Below, one piece after another: positions 51,580 to 64,000 of a stretch of 64,000 bases of DNA. A program made the position numbers and the translations under genes. Position 1 is the first letter of the stretch. Each line of letters opens with the position of its first letter. The stretch is from positions 42,435,001-42,499,000 of the forward strand of contig NC_092523.1 in assembly GCF_037038585.1 (NCBI RefSeq), given 5' to 3'. Below the pieces are notes generated by a model. It was given only the letters and a program-made list of their open reading frames with translations, made no database searches and had not been told where the DNA came from. This DNA comes from Patagioenas fasciata (lineage: Eukaryota > Chordata > Aves > Columbiformes > Columbidae).

Positions 51580-54500
51580 AAAGAAGAAAAACTTCTGTTT
51601 TTCAAAGGATATCCCTTATGCTGACAGTCTGCTGTAGTTTGATCTTGCTAGTGTCAAGTCAAGTGAACCAAGCTGGCCAAAGAAAACTCAGCTGATACTG
51701 TACTTCAGCAGGTCATTGAGCTTTTTGGGGGTGAAAAGCAGAGAGGCTGTGAAGCTAATCCAGATGAGATACCTAATCTCTTGTTTATGTTCCACTACGA
51801 TAAAGTCATTTCAGAGAAACAGTAGTAATGAAAAGCACGGAAGTTGAAAAAAAGTGGAAGGACAGAAAAAAAAGGGGGTGAGAATTATTTGATTGTCATT
51901 TTGTTTTGGCAGATAACAATACAAAGTTCAAAGGCTATGAATCTTAATAAAATGTTTCTAAAACAATGAACTTTTGATAGCAATAGTGCATGTGTTGAAG
52001 GACATACTGAGCAGTGTTAAAAGGGTGTTCAAATAAGAATGCCCCAGGCCATAAGTAGATTAACAAAAAATTGTAAGAATGTCAAAGGAAAAAGGTTATT
52101 TTGCCCTTATCTGAATACAAGGTGTAAATAATTTTCTCCATATCACCCTGATGCTTTTAATTTTCACTTTTTCTAGCTCAACGTAAATTTTAAGGAGAGA
52201 TTCAGAAGATATATCCGTGACCAGTATATGACTGCAGCTGAAAGAATGCCATATTATGTCAGTTTCTGAAAAATTCAAAACCTTTGTCTAAGAATAATCA
52301 TTTTGATGCATAACATCCTTAGCCTCCCACAATGCTATGAAAGTCCCAATTTTGTATATCACATCAAATATTTTCTGCAAATTTTTACTTGCTCTGCTGT
52401 CATAAAAAGGGTTTATAAAGCATCTTATTAACTTTTCATTTATTAAGAATACAACAGCTACGGACATTCTGCACCTCTGTAAACCAAGTCCCTTCTTTTA
52501 AATACTTGCTACATTTTCATTTCTTTTTGAAAAAGAGAAAAAAGAAGACTCATTTATAGATGGAAGTGTGTAAATGATAATACATGAATGTATTAACAGG
52601 CTCTTATGAAATGCAGGTTTATTATGAAAACCAAAGGGTTTTTTAAAAAAATCCCATTTAATTTAATTTCTAGAAGCAGCTCAGCAGTTTGTACAAAGCA
52701 TCTGGCAGACTGAAGAAAAAATGGGTGTTCAGTGTTCAGTCAATGAGGTCCAGCAAGTCCCCAGAGCTCCTATTTGCCTCCTCTGCTTGCAGCACTGTGA
52801 TGAATCATTTAAAATACATGTAGGAACTTTCTAACAGCAACTTTTCTATTAAAATGAATATTTCTGAAGACAGTTTTCTGAGATAGCATACATCAGCAAC
52901 TTTAGGTGAAGAATTCCTAATGATTTCTCTTACATGGTTCAGAATTCTACCTTATACAAATTATAGCTGTACCATATCACACGTTCTAAAGATTAGTTAT
53001 ATTTTAATGTTTTTGTGTATTTGTCCCTAGAAGAACATTTGCATGCCGTAACATCACAAATCAACAGCTGCAGCTGTAACACATCCAGTCCCTCAGTAGC
53101 ATTTAGCAGTTTATACAGTGTTTTTTGCACAGTTTAAAAATGATTTACTTTTAATGTTCTTTTACTTCAGCCTTTCCCAGGCACAGTGAAATTTTACTTC
53201 AACATTTTTTCTGTTTTCTATCTTTTCACATACATGGCAAATTCAGATCTAGAGGTATGAAACCTTCTACAACAGATACATTTTCTTGATAGTTTTCCTG
53301 CTGGTAAAGAGCATTTGCATTCCAAGAGATCCCTTGTTACTCTTTAGACGTGGGTGAATACAGTAAAGTAAGTACTAAGAGATATGTATTACACTAAAAC
53401 CCATGAATTCACCTCAGTGGTATTTATGACCTTTTGTATTTATTTTCAGAAAATATGTGAATATTCTTTTAGCCAAAATGCTTGCAGAAAACAAGAAGTC
53501 TCATGAGTACTCGTGCAAAGGCTCACGCCTAGGAATGTTCATCAGGGCTTTCTCAAACCTCTGATTTCCCTTCTTCAGTCATCTGGTCACTGACCACAAA
53601 TATTAGGCAGCAAACAGTGAGCTGAAACAGTTTGATAGAAATCTTCAATTTTAGCTGAAATGAACAGATCCTTTGTTCAGTGTTTCATGGCCTATAATCC
53701 ATAACTGGTCCAGAGATTACTTTTTGTCTCCACAGAGAGTCAGCTGGTCACCCCGTACACTCTTATTTCATCTGCTACATCGCACTCAGACAAAGTAGGA
53801 ATACAGAAGTCCCTGTCCTATTATGTTGCATTTAAACAATTGTTGTGCAAATGTGTTTCTGCAAGGGAACACAATGACCCTTAAGTGGTGCTACATTGTG
53901 AAATGGAGAACTTGCCACTATAGCAAGTAATGTTTTCTCTTCTGTTGAAAGCTCCCAAATACATCTTACTTTACAGATAATTCATAAAGGAAAAGCAGCT
54001 GCTATTATTGACAGTTTGAGCAAAAGTTGCCCAGTGCTTTCCTAAATGAAATCCTTTTAATCTTAGTAAAGATTTTTAAAATGACAAGATGACTGGAACT
54101 GGTTCAAGGAACTTGAATTAACCACACAATTTAAACCATCCTTTTTACACTTTAAACTCACAATTCATGCTTTCAAAAGACAAATTTGACATAGATTTTC
54201 CAATTCACTAACAAGTCCAGACATTCAGCCTATTTTCTCCAATATATCTGCATATGTCAAGATAGAATTACTAACAATTTCAATGAAATTAGATATTTGG
54301 GGAGGAGGCTGAAGTATGTAATTAAACTACAAAAGCGGAAGAAAAGATTCTGTGTTTGAATGTGGAGAACGCTCTGGCTCTGATTCATTAAAACAAAGAC
54401 CTCCAGGATTGAAAGTCTTCCCCATCATGCAAGAAGTAGCACGACACAGTTAGCTCTGAAATATATGTGTTGATCTGAGGTGCTACTGATCCTTAGGCAC

Positions 54501-55950
54501 TTAATTGACATATCCAATGGCTGCTAAATTCAAGAATTCAAAGTAAGAGAGCTTAAGAGCAAAATATAGTATAAGACATCTTTGGATCAGTATATCATTT
54601 TGAGTAAGGAGGTTCAATTCATAAAATGCACTTGTGAATAATTTGTGCAGCTTGAGGTATGTTTTTGCATACAGATAGACCTATTCATATGTAAATATCC
54701 TGTTAAGCATAGTCACCACATGGAGACTTTTGTAATACTTTAGTTTTTGTTCATTGATTTATTTTATTATGTTATGGTCAATCCATATTTAGAGTTCATA
54801 TTATTGATAGATGATAAACATCGAAACCTTCAATATGGATCTTATTTGAAAGAGAGGAAGCAATGATGAAATCTGACCTTCTCTTTTTCACTACTGCAAA
54901 TTTAAGAGTTAAAAATATTGAATAAAATTAAAAAAAAGTTCCATGCAAAGATTTCATATTCATGCCACGTTTTGTGTTCATTCAGTCCAGCCTGACAGAC
55001 ATAGCCAAGTTACAATAAAAGTTGTAACTTAGAAATTAGGCCAATTAGTGCTTAATGCTGGTGGCGTAGTTTGACGCTGTTATATTTTTTGTTTTTCATT
55101 GATTTCTAGCCTGCTTAATTTGATTGACAGGGGAACTCTTTATTGCTTTTAATAATGAAACTTAGCTCTTCCCCAGAAAAGGACCTCGCAGATGTAAAAC
55201 TAGATGACCACAATTCAAAAGAAAATCTGCTTTACTCTCTAAAGACTCTCAACTTCAGAGTAAAAAAGCCTTAAAATTTGATATTTATATTTATGGGCTC
55301 CTAGCAGATCAAGCTATGTTTTGACACATAAAAAGAACAAGTAGTAACAGGTATTTAACTGGTTTTGTTTGGATATCCAATTGCAATACTGAATCACAGC
55401 AGCAACTGGAAACCCACTATAACTAAAATGAAAACCAACATGAATGTTTATTCAGTTTTTGGAGGGTAAATTCTCAGTAATTCCTACCTGAATACCTTCC
55501 ATCTCCCTGTGATCACTTTTTCTCAGACTGTAGTTCTTTCAGTAGTGGTTATGGTACACCACTGTTGTCTTATGTTGTGTGATCCTCCCTTCCAAATAAT
55601 GCATGAAAAACAGAAGAAAAAGGAAACAATACTGTGACAATCCAGTATTGGTAGAGGTTTCTTCAAAATAGGGCTTGTAAGGCTCATTTTGTGGTCCAGA
55701 CATTCCACTATTACTAGGAAATACAAATCTCCTCCCTTTGAGGGAAGACTGTATTATGAATTAGTTATCCTTCAGCAGACAGAACATGACTTTGGATACT
55801 CCCTGCTCCAATTAAGTCAAAATCTTTTGCTAAACAGATCTTTGAAACCATACTTCTACTTAATACATAACGAAAAAAGATTTTTTAAATTTTCATTTTT
55901 GAATGAAATACAGTGAGTTTAACATACATACACACACGAGACAAACTTAT

Positions 55951-56180
55951 GTGCCATGGACAAGGACACCTTCCACTAGACCAGGTTGCTCAAAGCCCTG
56001 TCTAGCCTGGCCTTGAACGCTTCCAGGGATGGAGCATCCACAGTTTCTCTGGGCAGACTGTTCCATTGTCTCACCACCCTCACAGTAAATAATTTCTTCC
56101 TAATATCTAATCTAAATCTACCTTCTTTCAGTTTAAAACCATTAAGCTTCATCCTATCACTAACCTCCTTTTGCAACTAA
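55951..56180 (-). mobile_element. CR1 LINE fragment lacking its 3' terminus
   Basis: Read on the minus strand it gives GAGGTTAGTGATAGGATGAA, then TTAAACTGAAAGAAGGTAGA, TTAGATATTAGGAAGAAATT, GGGTGGTGAGACAATGGAAC and GTTCAAGGCCAGGCTAGACA. It finishes with GGAAGGTGTCCTTGTCCATG, all in CR1 order. It stops just after the CCATGGCA position, so the final roughly 70 bases with the CCCTTCCAACC block and the terminal octamers are missing. The neighbouring sequence is a CATA/CACA-rich tract. A 66-codon open frame here is only the element's 3' untranslated region. Confidence 0.93.
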
Positions 56181-58821
56181 TTTTTCCCATAGAAAATTTC
56201 ATTGAACAGTCTTTTCTACTACCATACAGCACAGCCCACAATAAATATAAGTAACAGAACAATAAGGTTGAAACTTAAAACAGTGAAAAACTTTAATAGC
56301 AAAATATATTCAATTTACACTTTTCTAAACTAGCTTTCATCTTTTGCTTTTGCACGAAAAAAAGAAAAGTTTGGTAATGTGGACATAAAGGTTTCTGATA
56401 TTAATTAATTTATAGTAATGGAAAACAGAAAAAGCCACAAGAAAGTATAAATTAAGAGCACCTACAAACTCAGCCCACAGCTGATCATGTCATCATGACA
56501 TCCGTACTGTAGGACACCAACTTAACATACCATTCTTTATCCATTGCGTACAGTTCTGAATGATGCCATCACTCTGACAAGAACTGCCATCACGAGAGCC
56601 ACTGTTACATAGCAGACAGCTTAGCTCAGACTTGCATGGTATGTCTATGATACAGCATGCTTGCAAGGCCAGTCCAGCTTGGCCCTTTACCTCCTTCTTC
56701 CACTGGTTGCCAAATTTATCCTCATCCACCACTGATCAAAGTGCAGACCCATCTCTCCTCCCCTTGGGCAGCAGCTTCTGGCTCTCTGCTCTCCATCCTA
56801 GCACACAGCAATACGTCCTGGGTGCTGGGCTGGGAGCAGGTGGCCAGCTGTTGGGGCAGCATTTGCTCCTCAAACCATCGTTCACCTTATTTCCAAGGAA
56901 AACTTGTCTGGATTAATATGTGATAGCATAATGGTCACACTCTAATACCACAGCGTTAATAGTGCAGATAAGTAGAAATTTCCCAACACCTGTTTGTGTG
57001 AATGCTAAAGGAGGTGAAAATGAGTGGCACAGAAAGAGGTGAGAACAAGAGAAATTTCACTGAGGAAAACAGTGACCCCTGAAGAAAAGATCACCAAATC
57101 TTGCATATAGTTTCATGAAACCAAGAATTGCACTGAGAAGTAGGTAGGACATGTGCAGAGCCATATGTGTACAATGAATATAGATCTAATCCATTAATTG
57201 TAAACATAAAACCTGGGTACCTTCAGCTAAGGGTCCTGAATTCTATCTAAACATTCTTTGAACTGTGCAACTTGCTCAAGATTGGTATCATGATCTTAGC
57301 AGAAACTCTCAATAGAACTATACTCTCTGAAGTCAGAAGTGTCCATGTTGTATTTTGATATACATCATATATAAAATATATAAACTGTTCTTCTACTGAT
57401 TTTTTTAAAACTTTCATGCCTCTGATCTCCAGAGGTGCATTACAGTACAAGCAAAAGTACAATGACTGATCTGAGCTTATTATAGAAATGTGCCCTATAA
57501 AACATTTCTGAACAGAAGAGCTTTTTCTTGCCTGATCTTCCAACCAAAATTACAATGGACATGTCAATTCATATTGCTTTAATATACTGTGAGAGAATTC
57601 TGAAATCTGTAATCACACAAGGAGAAGGTGATAGTATAGAGTAATGCCGGTTCACAATAGCTATTTACAGCTGTAGTGCTGGCCAGTTAGGGAAAAGAGA
57701 TGTGAAAGTGAGATTGAATCACATTCCAATAAACAGTACATGTTCCTGTCCATTTTATTACTTAATAACGAAAATATATTATAAGCAATAGAAGAACGTA
57801 AAATTTAGTACGTCATTTTCATTGCCCACACTTCTTCCCCAGAAAGAAAACTAAGAGCACAAGAAGTTAGAATCAAATTAACTGAATGTTATGTTTTTCT
57901 GTTCTAGTACAATAAAATATTATTGACAATACTTTTCAGGATTTTTAGGTGTGCCATTAGTTTCTTAAAAGACGTATTAGTACAATAAGAGTTAAAAAAA
58001 AAAAAAAGCAGAATAATTAATATTGTTCTATACCAATTAACATCAGAAAATATTTTAGATAGCTAACAAATTGTGCAATGTATTGAAATATTGTTTTTTT
58101 TTATTTAACCTTACCTCATCACAACTTCCCTTGGCATGCAGCGTAACTCTAATTAGTTACAGAGTTGTTTCAAATGAGTTTCAGAGAAAAAAGGGAAAGC
58201 CTGCTAGAGCTATCAAAATGCAGTTCTCTCTATCTTATTCTCACGTGCTTGCTTGGCCTTGGAAATGTTAGGAACGTGGTGAAACTCTACTATTCTGTTA
58301 GGGGAGCGGGACACAATAGTATCCCACTCTTAGTCAATGACCATGCACATTTCTGAGGAGTGACTTCTCTGGGAACAGTTACGGGAACAAAGATGAGCAC
58401 TCACAAGCAGCAAGGGTAACCTCATGTCTGGTTACTGCAAGGATGACACACACAAAACATACACAGGCAAACGGGAGCTTCTCCTACGCAGCTGGAAGTC
58501 CTGACGTTAGAAAAGCAGTCGCAGAAAGTGAAGGTAGGCAGGCAGTGCACAGACTCACACCCTTTCGGTGCTCAGGGGAGCCACCGGCAGGCAAGTCCTA
58601 AATTGTACGCCACAATTTCCACAAAATCCCAGAAACAAGTCAGTGCCGTGCTGTGTGACACATCTTCCTTTTATAAACAATAAGCAAAATCAGCTCTAAA
58701 TTGGCTGGAATTGTAAATTCTATAATTAAGGGGTGGCTCTGGTCAAGTCCAGGCAGCTGACCTGCCCAGAGCTGCAAACAGATGGCTAATAACAGCCTGG
58801 GACATCCAACCCATTCTGACA

Positions 58822-58853
58822 ACTTGTCACATTTCCAAGCTGTGGTGACAAGT
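58822..58853. repeat. Perfect 9-bp inverted repeat
   Basis: ACTTGTCAC at 58822-58830 is mirrored by GTGACAAGT at 58845-58853 with a 14-base spacer. TGACA is a half-site for MEIS/TGIF homeodomain proteins, so paired binding is possible, but this is inference. Confidence 0.6.
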
Positions 58854-61800
58854 GGCCCTCTGACACCTGCTGCAGCTCCAACTTCAAATCTAGAATGTTA
58901 CTGACAGAAAAAACTATGGTAATTTTTTTTTTTTTTTCCCCCATGGGGTTATAGCAAAGGGCTTTTCAAGTGGCTATTTAAAACATTTTTTTGTCTAAAT
59001 TAAATACATGTATGTGTGTGCTGGATGAGGAAGGGGGAAAAAAAACACTGTGAATTATGAAGTTATATAACAATTTGGAAAATACTTCATATCGCAGACA
59101 CTTTACAATGGGTTCCAAGAGAGACATGTTGGAGTTACAAATTAAAATGCTTTGGCATTTTTCCAGGCAATAATTTATCTTCCCTGGGTGAATCATTATA
59201 TTTGCTTGGCTTAGATTACAGTGCGGGGTCATTATAAAACATTCTGGTTCCTCCAACAGATTGCAATAGCTTGCATTTATCACAGCTGGAACCACACACC
59301 ACATTTTAAAAAATCCGTTCAATATTGGCTAAAAATTGATGATGAAGGAAATTTTTATGATTCGTTCTTTGTGACTGTATTAGAAAAAAAAAAGAAGTGT
59401 AGGCAACTTTTATGTTTGTTCAAACGTTATTAAAACAACAGCTTTATCTTCCCAAACCATAAGTGAAGCGTTTGCAGTGTCAGGGTTGACCCTGATCTTC
59501 TGTATATTCTCTGCTTAAAGGACATGAGCAGGAAATGGTCAGCTCAAGGACACAATGAAAGGAAACACAGCAGCAAAGGTTTCACTGATAACATGTGATT
59601 TGAAGTCAGTGAGCAGATTCAGTCAGTCATCCAGCTGTTCAGGCCAAAGTCTATACAGCACTCTGCTGACTCCTACAAGACTGTGTCACGAAAACATGTG
59701 GAAGACTGCTGCTTGACATGGACAAGGCAGAGAAAGCAGAGTGCTTTCACACCATCAGATGCTGTTGCTTGCTCATTTCATGCCAGAATCAAGGAAAATT
59801 ATGCTGGGTTAGAAATATTTGTTTTTCTAAGAGCTGGCTGGGCCAAATAGAAATAGGATGCTGATGTGAGAGTGTATTCATATGTCAGTGCTTGAGTATC
59901 ACTAGGTGTAATGGGGTTCAGGTCAGAGCCAGAACTGCAAAGTATTCCACACCCACAATTAAGGACCAATTTTTTTTTTTTTTCTGAGGCAATTTTTCAG
60001 AAGACATCAGCACTTTGGATACTGAATGCTTACAGTGTGTTTAAAAGGATTTATAAACTATAAAGCTAATGCAGTTTATAATTTCTAAGTAGTTCTTTTC
60101 TTTCCTCACACTCTCAGCAATAAACTTACACCAATCAACAATCAGAAAGAAATCTTTTTAAAGTGTAGCAAGAAAAGGAAAGACATTATAAGTCTTGGAT
60201 TATGTACCTTCATACTCTATAAGCATAGTTGAATCAATTTCTGCTCTTGGGTTGCAATAGTTACACCTCTATGTTTTGTGAGGCATGTTTAACTAGAAGG
60301 AAAATAGACTGACTTTTTAAAGAAGTTCTTTAAAACCTAACAGTTTCTTAAATCTACCTTAACTATGACTTCAGAAGACAATCACTGCCAGGTTGATGAA
60401 AAGCTTTAAAAATTCTGTAGGTATTGACAATTTATCAAATCAACATGCAGGTTTCAATGTCAGCACTACTGGCTAGGTATTTTCAGTCCAGAATGGACTT
60501 GTTGATCAGAATCAGAGAGCCTTACCCAAAATAGCTAAATAGCCTGATTGCTTGAAGGGATTGAGGGTGACTCAGTCCCAGATTCCATCTGCTGCCTGGC
60601 TTAAATTTTTCTGTTCTGTAAGAGCTGTACCATTTTGTCCATTGGACAAATATTGGTGTTTTGTATATATGTATACACGTATACATGTTTGTATATTTAA
60701 AATGATAGAAAAGAAAAACGTTATATACTACAGGAAAGAGACTTTGAGTATGGAATCCCCCATACTCCAAGAAAAGTTTTCTGCACAACAAGTAATTAAG
60801 TATGTCAGAATGAATCAATACCTATAAGAAATTCTGAAAGGTCATGTGAACGTTCCATTGCAAAACTGTTGTATATCTTAAACCTTAAATAGTTTTACAA
60901 ATAGAATTCTTGTTTTCTGGCCAACCCTTCTCTCAAAACAAGCAGACTTGTAAAAAGAGTTGAAAGCACATAGAGTTTTACTTTCCGTTGGTCATTTAAG
61001 GGTTCTGTCATGAGTGTTCAAAGCCTTTCCTGACTCTACAGGTCTTAATGAAAAATGATGCTAAGGCTACATGTGTTACATGAGGTTTTCCAAACACCAA
61101 AGGTAAATAGATATCCTAAATGTGTAGATAAATAGATGTGCTATTTCTCACACAAGTTTGCTACCTACCTATCCAAGCAAAAGCTTTGGTGTTCTGGCCA
61201 AGTGGAGATCACCACCTTTAATAAACATTTTTATTTTTGTACTGTCAATATATCTAGACTATGTATGTACACGGTCAAGAGAAAGGAAACTGGGCACCAA
61301 TAAATTAGATGCATAAGATTAAAAGCTATATTAATATTATATGCTATGTCATTACTGAGTTTGATAAACCCAAACCCAGTCAGGGGACATTTTTCTATTT
61401 AATTGTTTAAAAAAGAAAATTATAAATTTTCAAAGGTCACAGAGGAGCACTTGCTGCTGGCAACTGCATTTGCATTTGACATCATCCTCCCTCCATTTGA
61501 GACAAGTGTTGAGCCAAGCACTGACCAAAAGGTTAGACAGAATCCAGACCAGTATTTACTAACAAGAACAAGAAAACACATGGTGAGTTTCTTTAGTACA
61601 GCTTAAGACAGTTCTTTATCTCTGATTAATAACCTGCTAGTTAAAAGAATACCATATGTGTTATTACAAATATTCTGTCTTGACCACAGTAGGAATAACA
61701 AGAGCTACCAGCATATAAGAAAGTTGGACCAGTATTTTGAAGGGTACCCACAGCTCCATGAAAACCCTCATCTTGAATTACACCCCTTTAATCACTCTAT

Positions 61801-61937
61801 CAAAAAAATGAGGTGAATATTTGATGAGGACTGACTGTAGTCCTGCTAGTGATTTATATAAAGTTCAGTTTTAGCTGGTATTGTAGAAAGATCTAGAAGC
61901 CATTAGGAAGAACAGAATATGCATTATCAGTTGTTTG

Positions 61938-61960
61938 GTTTTTGTTTGTTTGTTTGTTTT
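61938..61960. repeat. (GTTT)n simple repeat
   Basis: Four or so GTTT copies. On the minus strand this is an AAAC-rich run like the tail of a retrotransposed sequence, and it lies about 35 bases from the unusual CpG islet at 62000. Confidence 0.75.
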
Positions 61961-64000
61961 AAATTATGACGTAAAAACAATGAAGGATACTGGTAGACCT
62001 AACCGGCGTGTAGCTTCCCCGATGAAGACGAGGTTGGCGAATGGACAGCTTACCCCCAGAGTAAAACCACAGGAAATCTGAGGAAGACTGAGTTATGATA
62101 TTTAGAAAGAGAAATACTGGACAGATTTCAGATTATGAGTGTTGTTCAACACATGCAAGACAAGGAGAACAAGTTTGGCACCATTCATTAAAGATCTTTT
62201 GCTCCTGGAGATGGAAGATTAGGTGGATAACATGAGACAGCTGCATCCTTTACTGTAGGAAACTTTCACAATTCATTTAGGCTTTGCCTCAAGTGCCAAA
62301 TTCTCAGCTCTGCTCTTGACTCTGTCTGTCATTATTTCCTCCCATGAGCTTTCCATTCCTTTCACTTTGTATCATCTGCCAGTATTCATCATCATTTCTC
62401 CTAGTACAGCTTTTACAGTGCACCAAGCTCCCAGTTATCAGAAGATTTATAGCAGAACGCTTCTACGAAACAGTGAAGTTCAAATGGAGTAAAGACTGGC
62501 ATTCTTAACTTCCGTCATCAGTTTGTTTTTTAGGTTGCAAATGCTTGAAGGAGTTTCTTAAATACTAGACACAACTTTCAAGAAAACAGAGCTTTGAAAG
62601 CCATGTTGTGATTACCACCTGAGTAAGGGTCTTGACCTCATGAGCAGCATTATTGTGGAAGTTTTGGTTATTGCCTCTGTGGATGAAAACACAGGTAAGA
62701 GGCTCTCACACAGATTGAAGCAGGTAACTTGGACAAGTGGTTCATTTACCAACAATGCATAGTTTTGTTCATCCCAAATGACTGATCAGTTTGAATTTAA
62801 CCTATTGAAAATTTTCAGCTAGAAAAGTTTTGGGTTTATAGAAACTGGATTTCTGGAAGAGAAAGGAAGATAGGCTAACCCTCCAGCTAAGGGGTAAGAG
62901 AAGCTAAAGTAAATGCTCTGAATGTGGGTGAAGATCAGGGTTCAGTGTTCACTTCTTGGGTGGGAGAGGCTGTTGCTTCAACTTGTGCTAGTCACCGCAG
63001 TGATTACATGTGTTCTTGGTCTCCACAGAAAATAGCACTCTCATTTGTCCAAGTAACTAGCCATCTAGCGAAGCACTTAAACAGGTGCCCTACCTACCGT
63101 AGACATGTGTATATCTGAGTATTTATAGCTTTAAAGCAGATGTAAAGAGCTTATACAGGAGGGACTGAGAAAAGCTCAGATCAGAGTGCCTGGTAGCATG
63201 GTGGTTAGGTGAAAACAGTGATGCGAACTATTACCCTGAATTTCCCATAAAGTGATGAAGTCACTGAGCTGTCAGGGGTGAGTTTCTGTTGTTTTAATGA
63301 ACATTTATTCACTGAACTAGTGTAAATGTCACCACAAAGGAGCAAGAACAGCACTTCTGGGTCCCAGGCAGTACCATCAATTTCCTCATCTTACGTTTAA
63401 TGCTATTAATGTAGTATTCATATATAAGATATACAACTCTGCAAACACAGAAATGACAACAGTTCCTTGACTTTTCTAACTAGCAATCCATCTCTAGTTC
63501 AACATGTTATTTTTTGGGGGTTTCTCTTAGGACTGGAACACTAGAAACAACTATGCCACCCTAATGCTGAAATAGGAGAAGCAGGTGTTTCAGGTGGGAT
63601 GTGCCTTTCTAACAGGAGCCATTTTCCCCAGAGGACAGTTTGCCCACAGATCAGGGTTACAAATCTGGCCCTGCTGCTTCTAGGTCCATTCAAGAGAATT
63701 CTGGTACATTTCTGCTACATCACCAGAAAGCTGGAGTTAAAAATACAGCCCCACTTGTAATGTATAGTGTTCAAAATACATTTTAAAAGGAGTACAGTTC
63801 ATATAAATATTTGGCCTAACCAATGGTTTTCTTCACAAGCAAGCCCACAGCTGCAACAGGCCATCCTGACACTTGTACACAAACTCCTGGACCTATTGAT
63901 TCAGTCAAGCATTAGTTTGAGACAAGCTTCTTGTTTCCTAAAGCTGTCCAGTTCCTCTCACTTTAAGCCTTCTTCCTGGACCTATCTGCCAGCACAAGCA

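Larger units (their letters stand above)
41549..55950. other. Intergenic stretch, no gene recognised
   Basis: AT-rich non-coding DNA with T runs near 42589-42604, A runs at 49123-49139 and 50719-50738, and a CRE palindrome at 46378. There are two short tandem repeats (47813, 51522) and an unexplained, less AT-rich segment at about 49.25-49.72 kb. No open frame of note, RNA gene or exon was recognised. Confidence 0.6.
56181..64000. other. Intergenic stretch, no gene recognised
   Basis: AT-rich non-coding sequence to the right edge. It includes T runs at 58922-58937 and 59971-59982, a perfect 9-bp inverted repeat at 58822-58853, an enhancer-like segment near 59.0-59.4 kb, a GTTT repeat at 61938-61960, and a CpG-dense islet at about 62000-62045. 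By vertebrate gene order CPE should be the next gene on this side. I found no CPE exon or 3' end. Confidence 0.55.

Noticed and set aside
55976..56176. 66-codon minus-strand and 64-codon plus-strand open frames
   Set aside because: Both are readings of the CR1 fragment.
1..64000. CPE exons or 3' end, expected as the neighbouring gene
   Set aside because: None of the translated frames contained carboxypeptidase E motifs that I recognise; the gene is probably beyond the right edge.
1..64000. tRNA, rRNA or snRNA genes and CRISPR-like arrays
   Set aside because: No cloverleaf, box or regularly spaced repeat pattern was seen; the only periodic arrays are microsatellites and two short tandem repeats.

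Overview
This is nuclear DNA from a vertebrate, most likely a bird. It is mostly AT-rich non-coding sequence with one strong CpG-rich block. The recognisable interspersed repeats are mainly CR1-type LINE 3' ends, the typical dispersed repeat of birds and other sauropsids, plus one probable solo retroviral LTR. There are no operons, no tRNA or rRNA genes that I could see, and no CRISPR array. Nearly all long open frames are chance readings of intron, intergenic or CpG-island sequence.

The one protein-coding segment I can defend is the first coding exon of TLL1 (tolloid-like 1) on the minus strand at 14887-14731. It has a start codon with an in-frame upstream stop, a signal peptide, the acidic/tyrosine-rich start of the tolloid prodomain ending in a DYKDPCKA motif, and a GTAAGT splice donor. 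Positions 1-14724 are therefore the 5' part of TLL1 intron 1, with later exons beyond the left edge. Positions of about 14.1-17.3 kb are the TLL1 CpG-island promoter and 5' leader. They hold GA-repeat and G-quadruplex tracts and a plus-strand TATA box with a splice donor that could mark a divergent transcript.

From about 17.3 kb to 64 kb the window is upstream of TLL1. By vertebrate synteny this should be the gene desert towards CPE, but no CPE exon was recognised. It contains three further CR1 pieces (two clear, one weak), a degraded CR1 reverse-transcriptase fossil, a solo LTR with a 5-bp target duplication, two short tandem repeats, three perfect CRE palindromes, an isolated CpG cluster at 25.56-25.96 kb, and several segments that look like candidate enhancers. 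No previously undescribed multi-gene system was found. The most useful leads are the possible divergent promoter, the orphan CpG cluster, the LTR and the odd CpG-dense islet near 62.0 kb.
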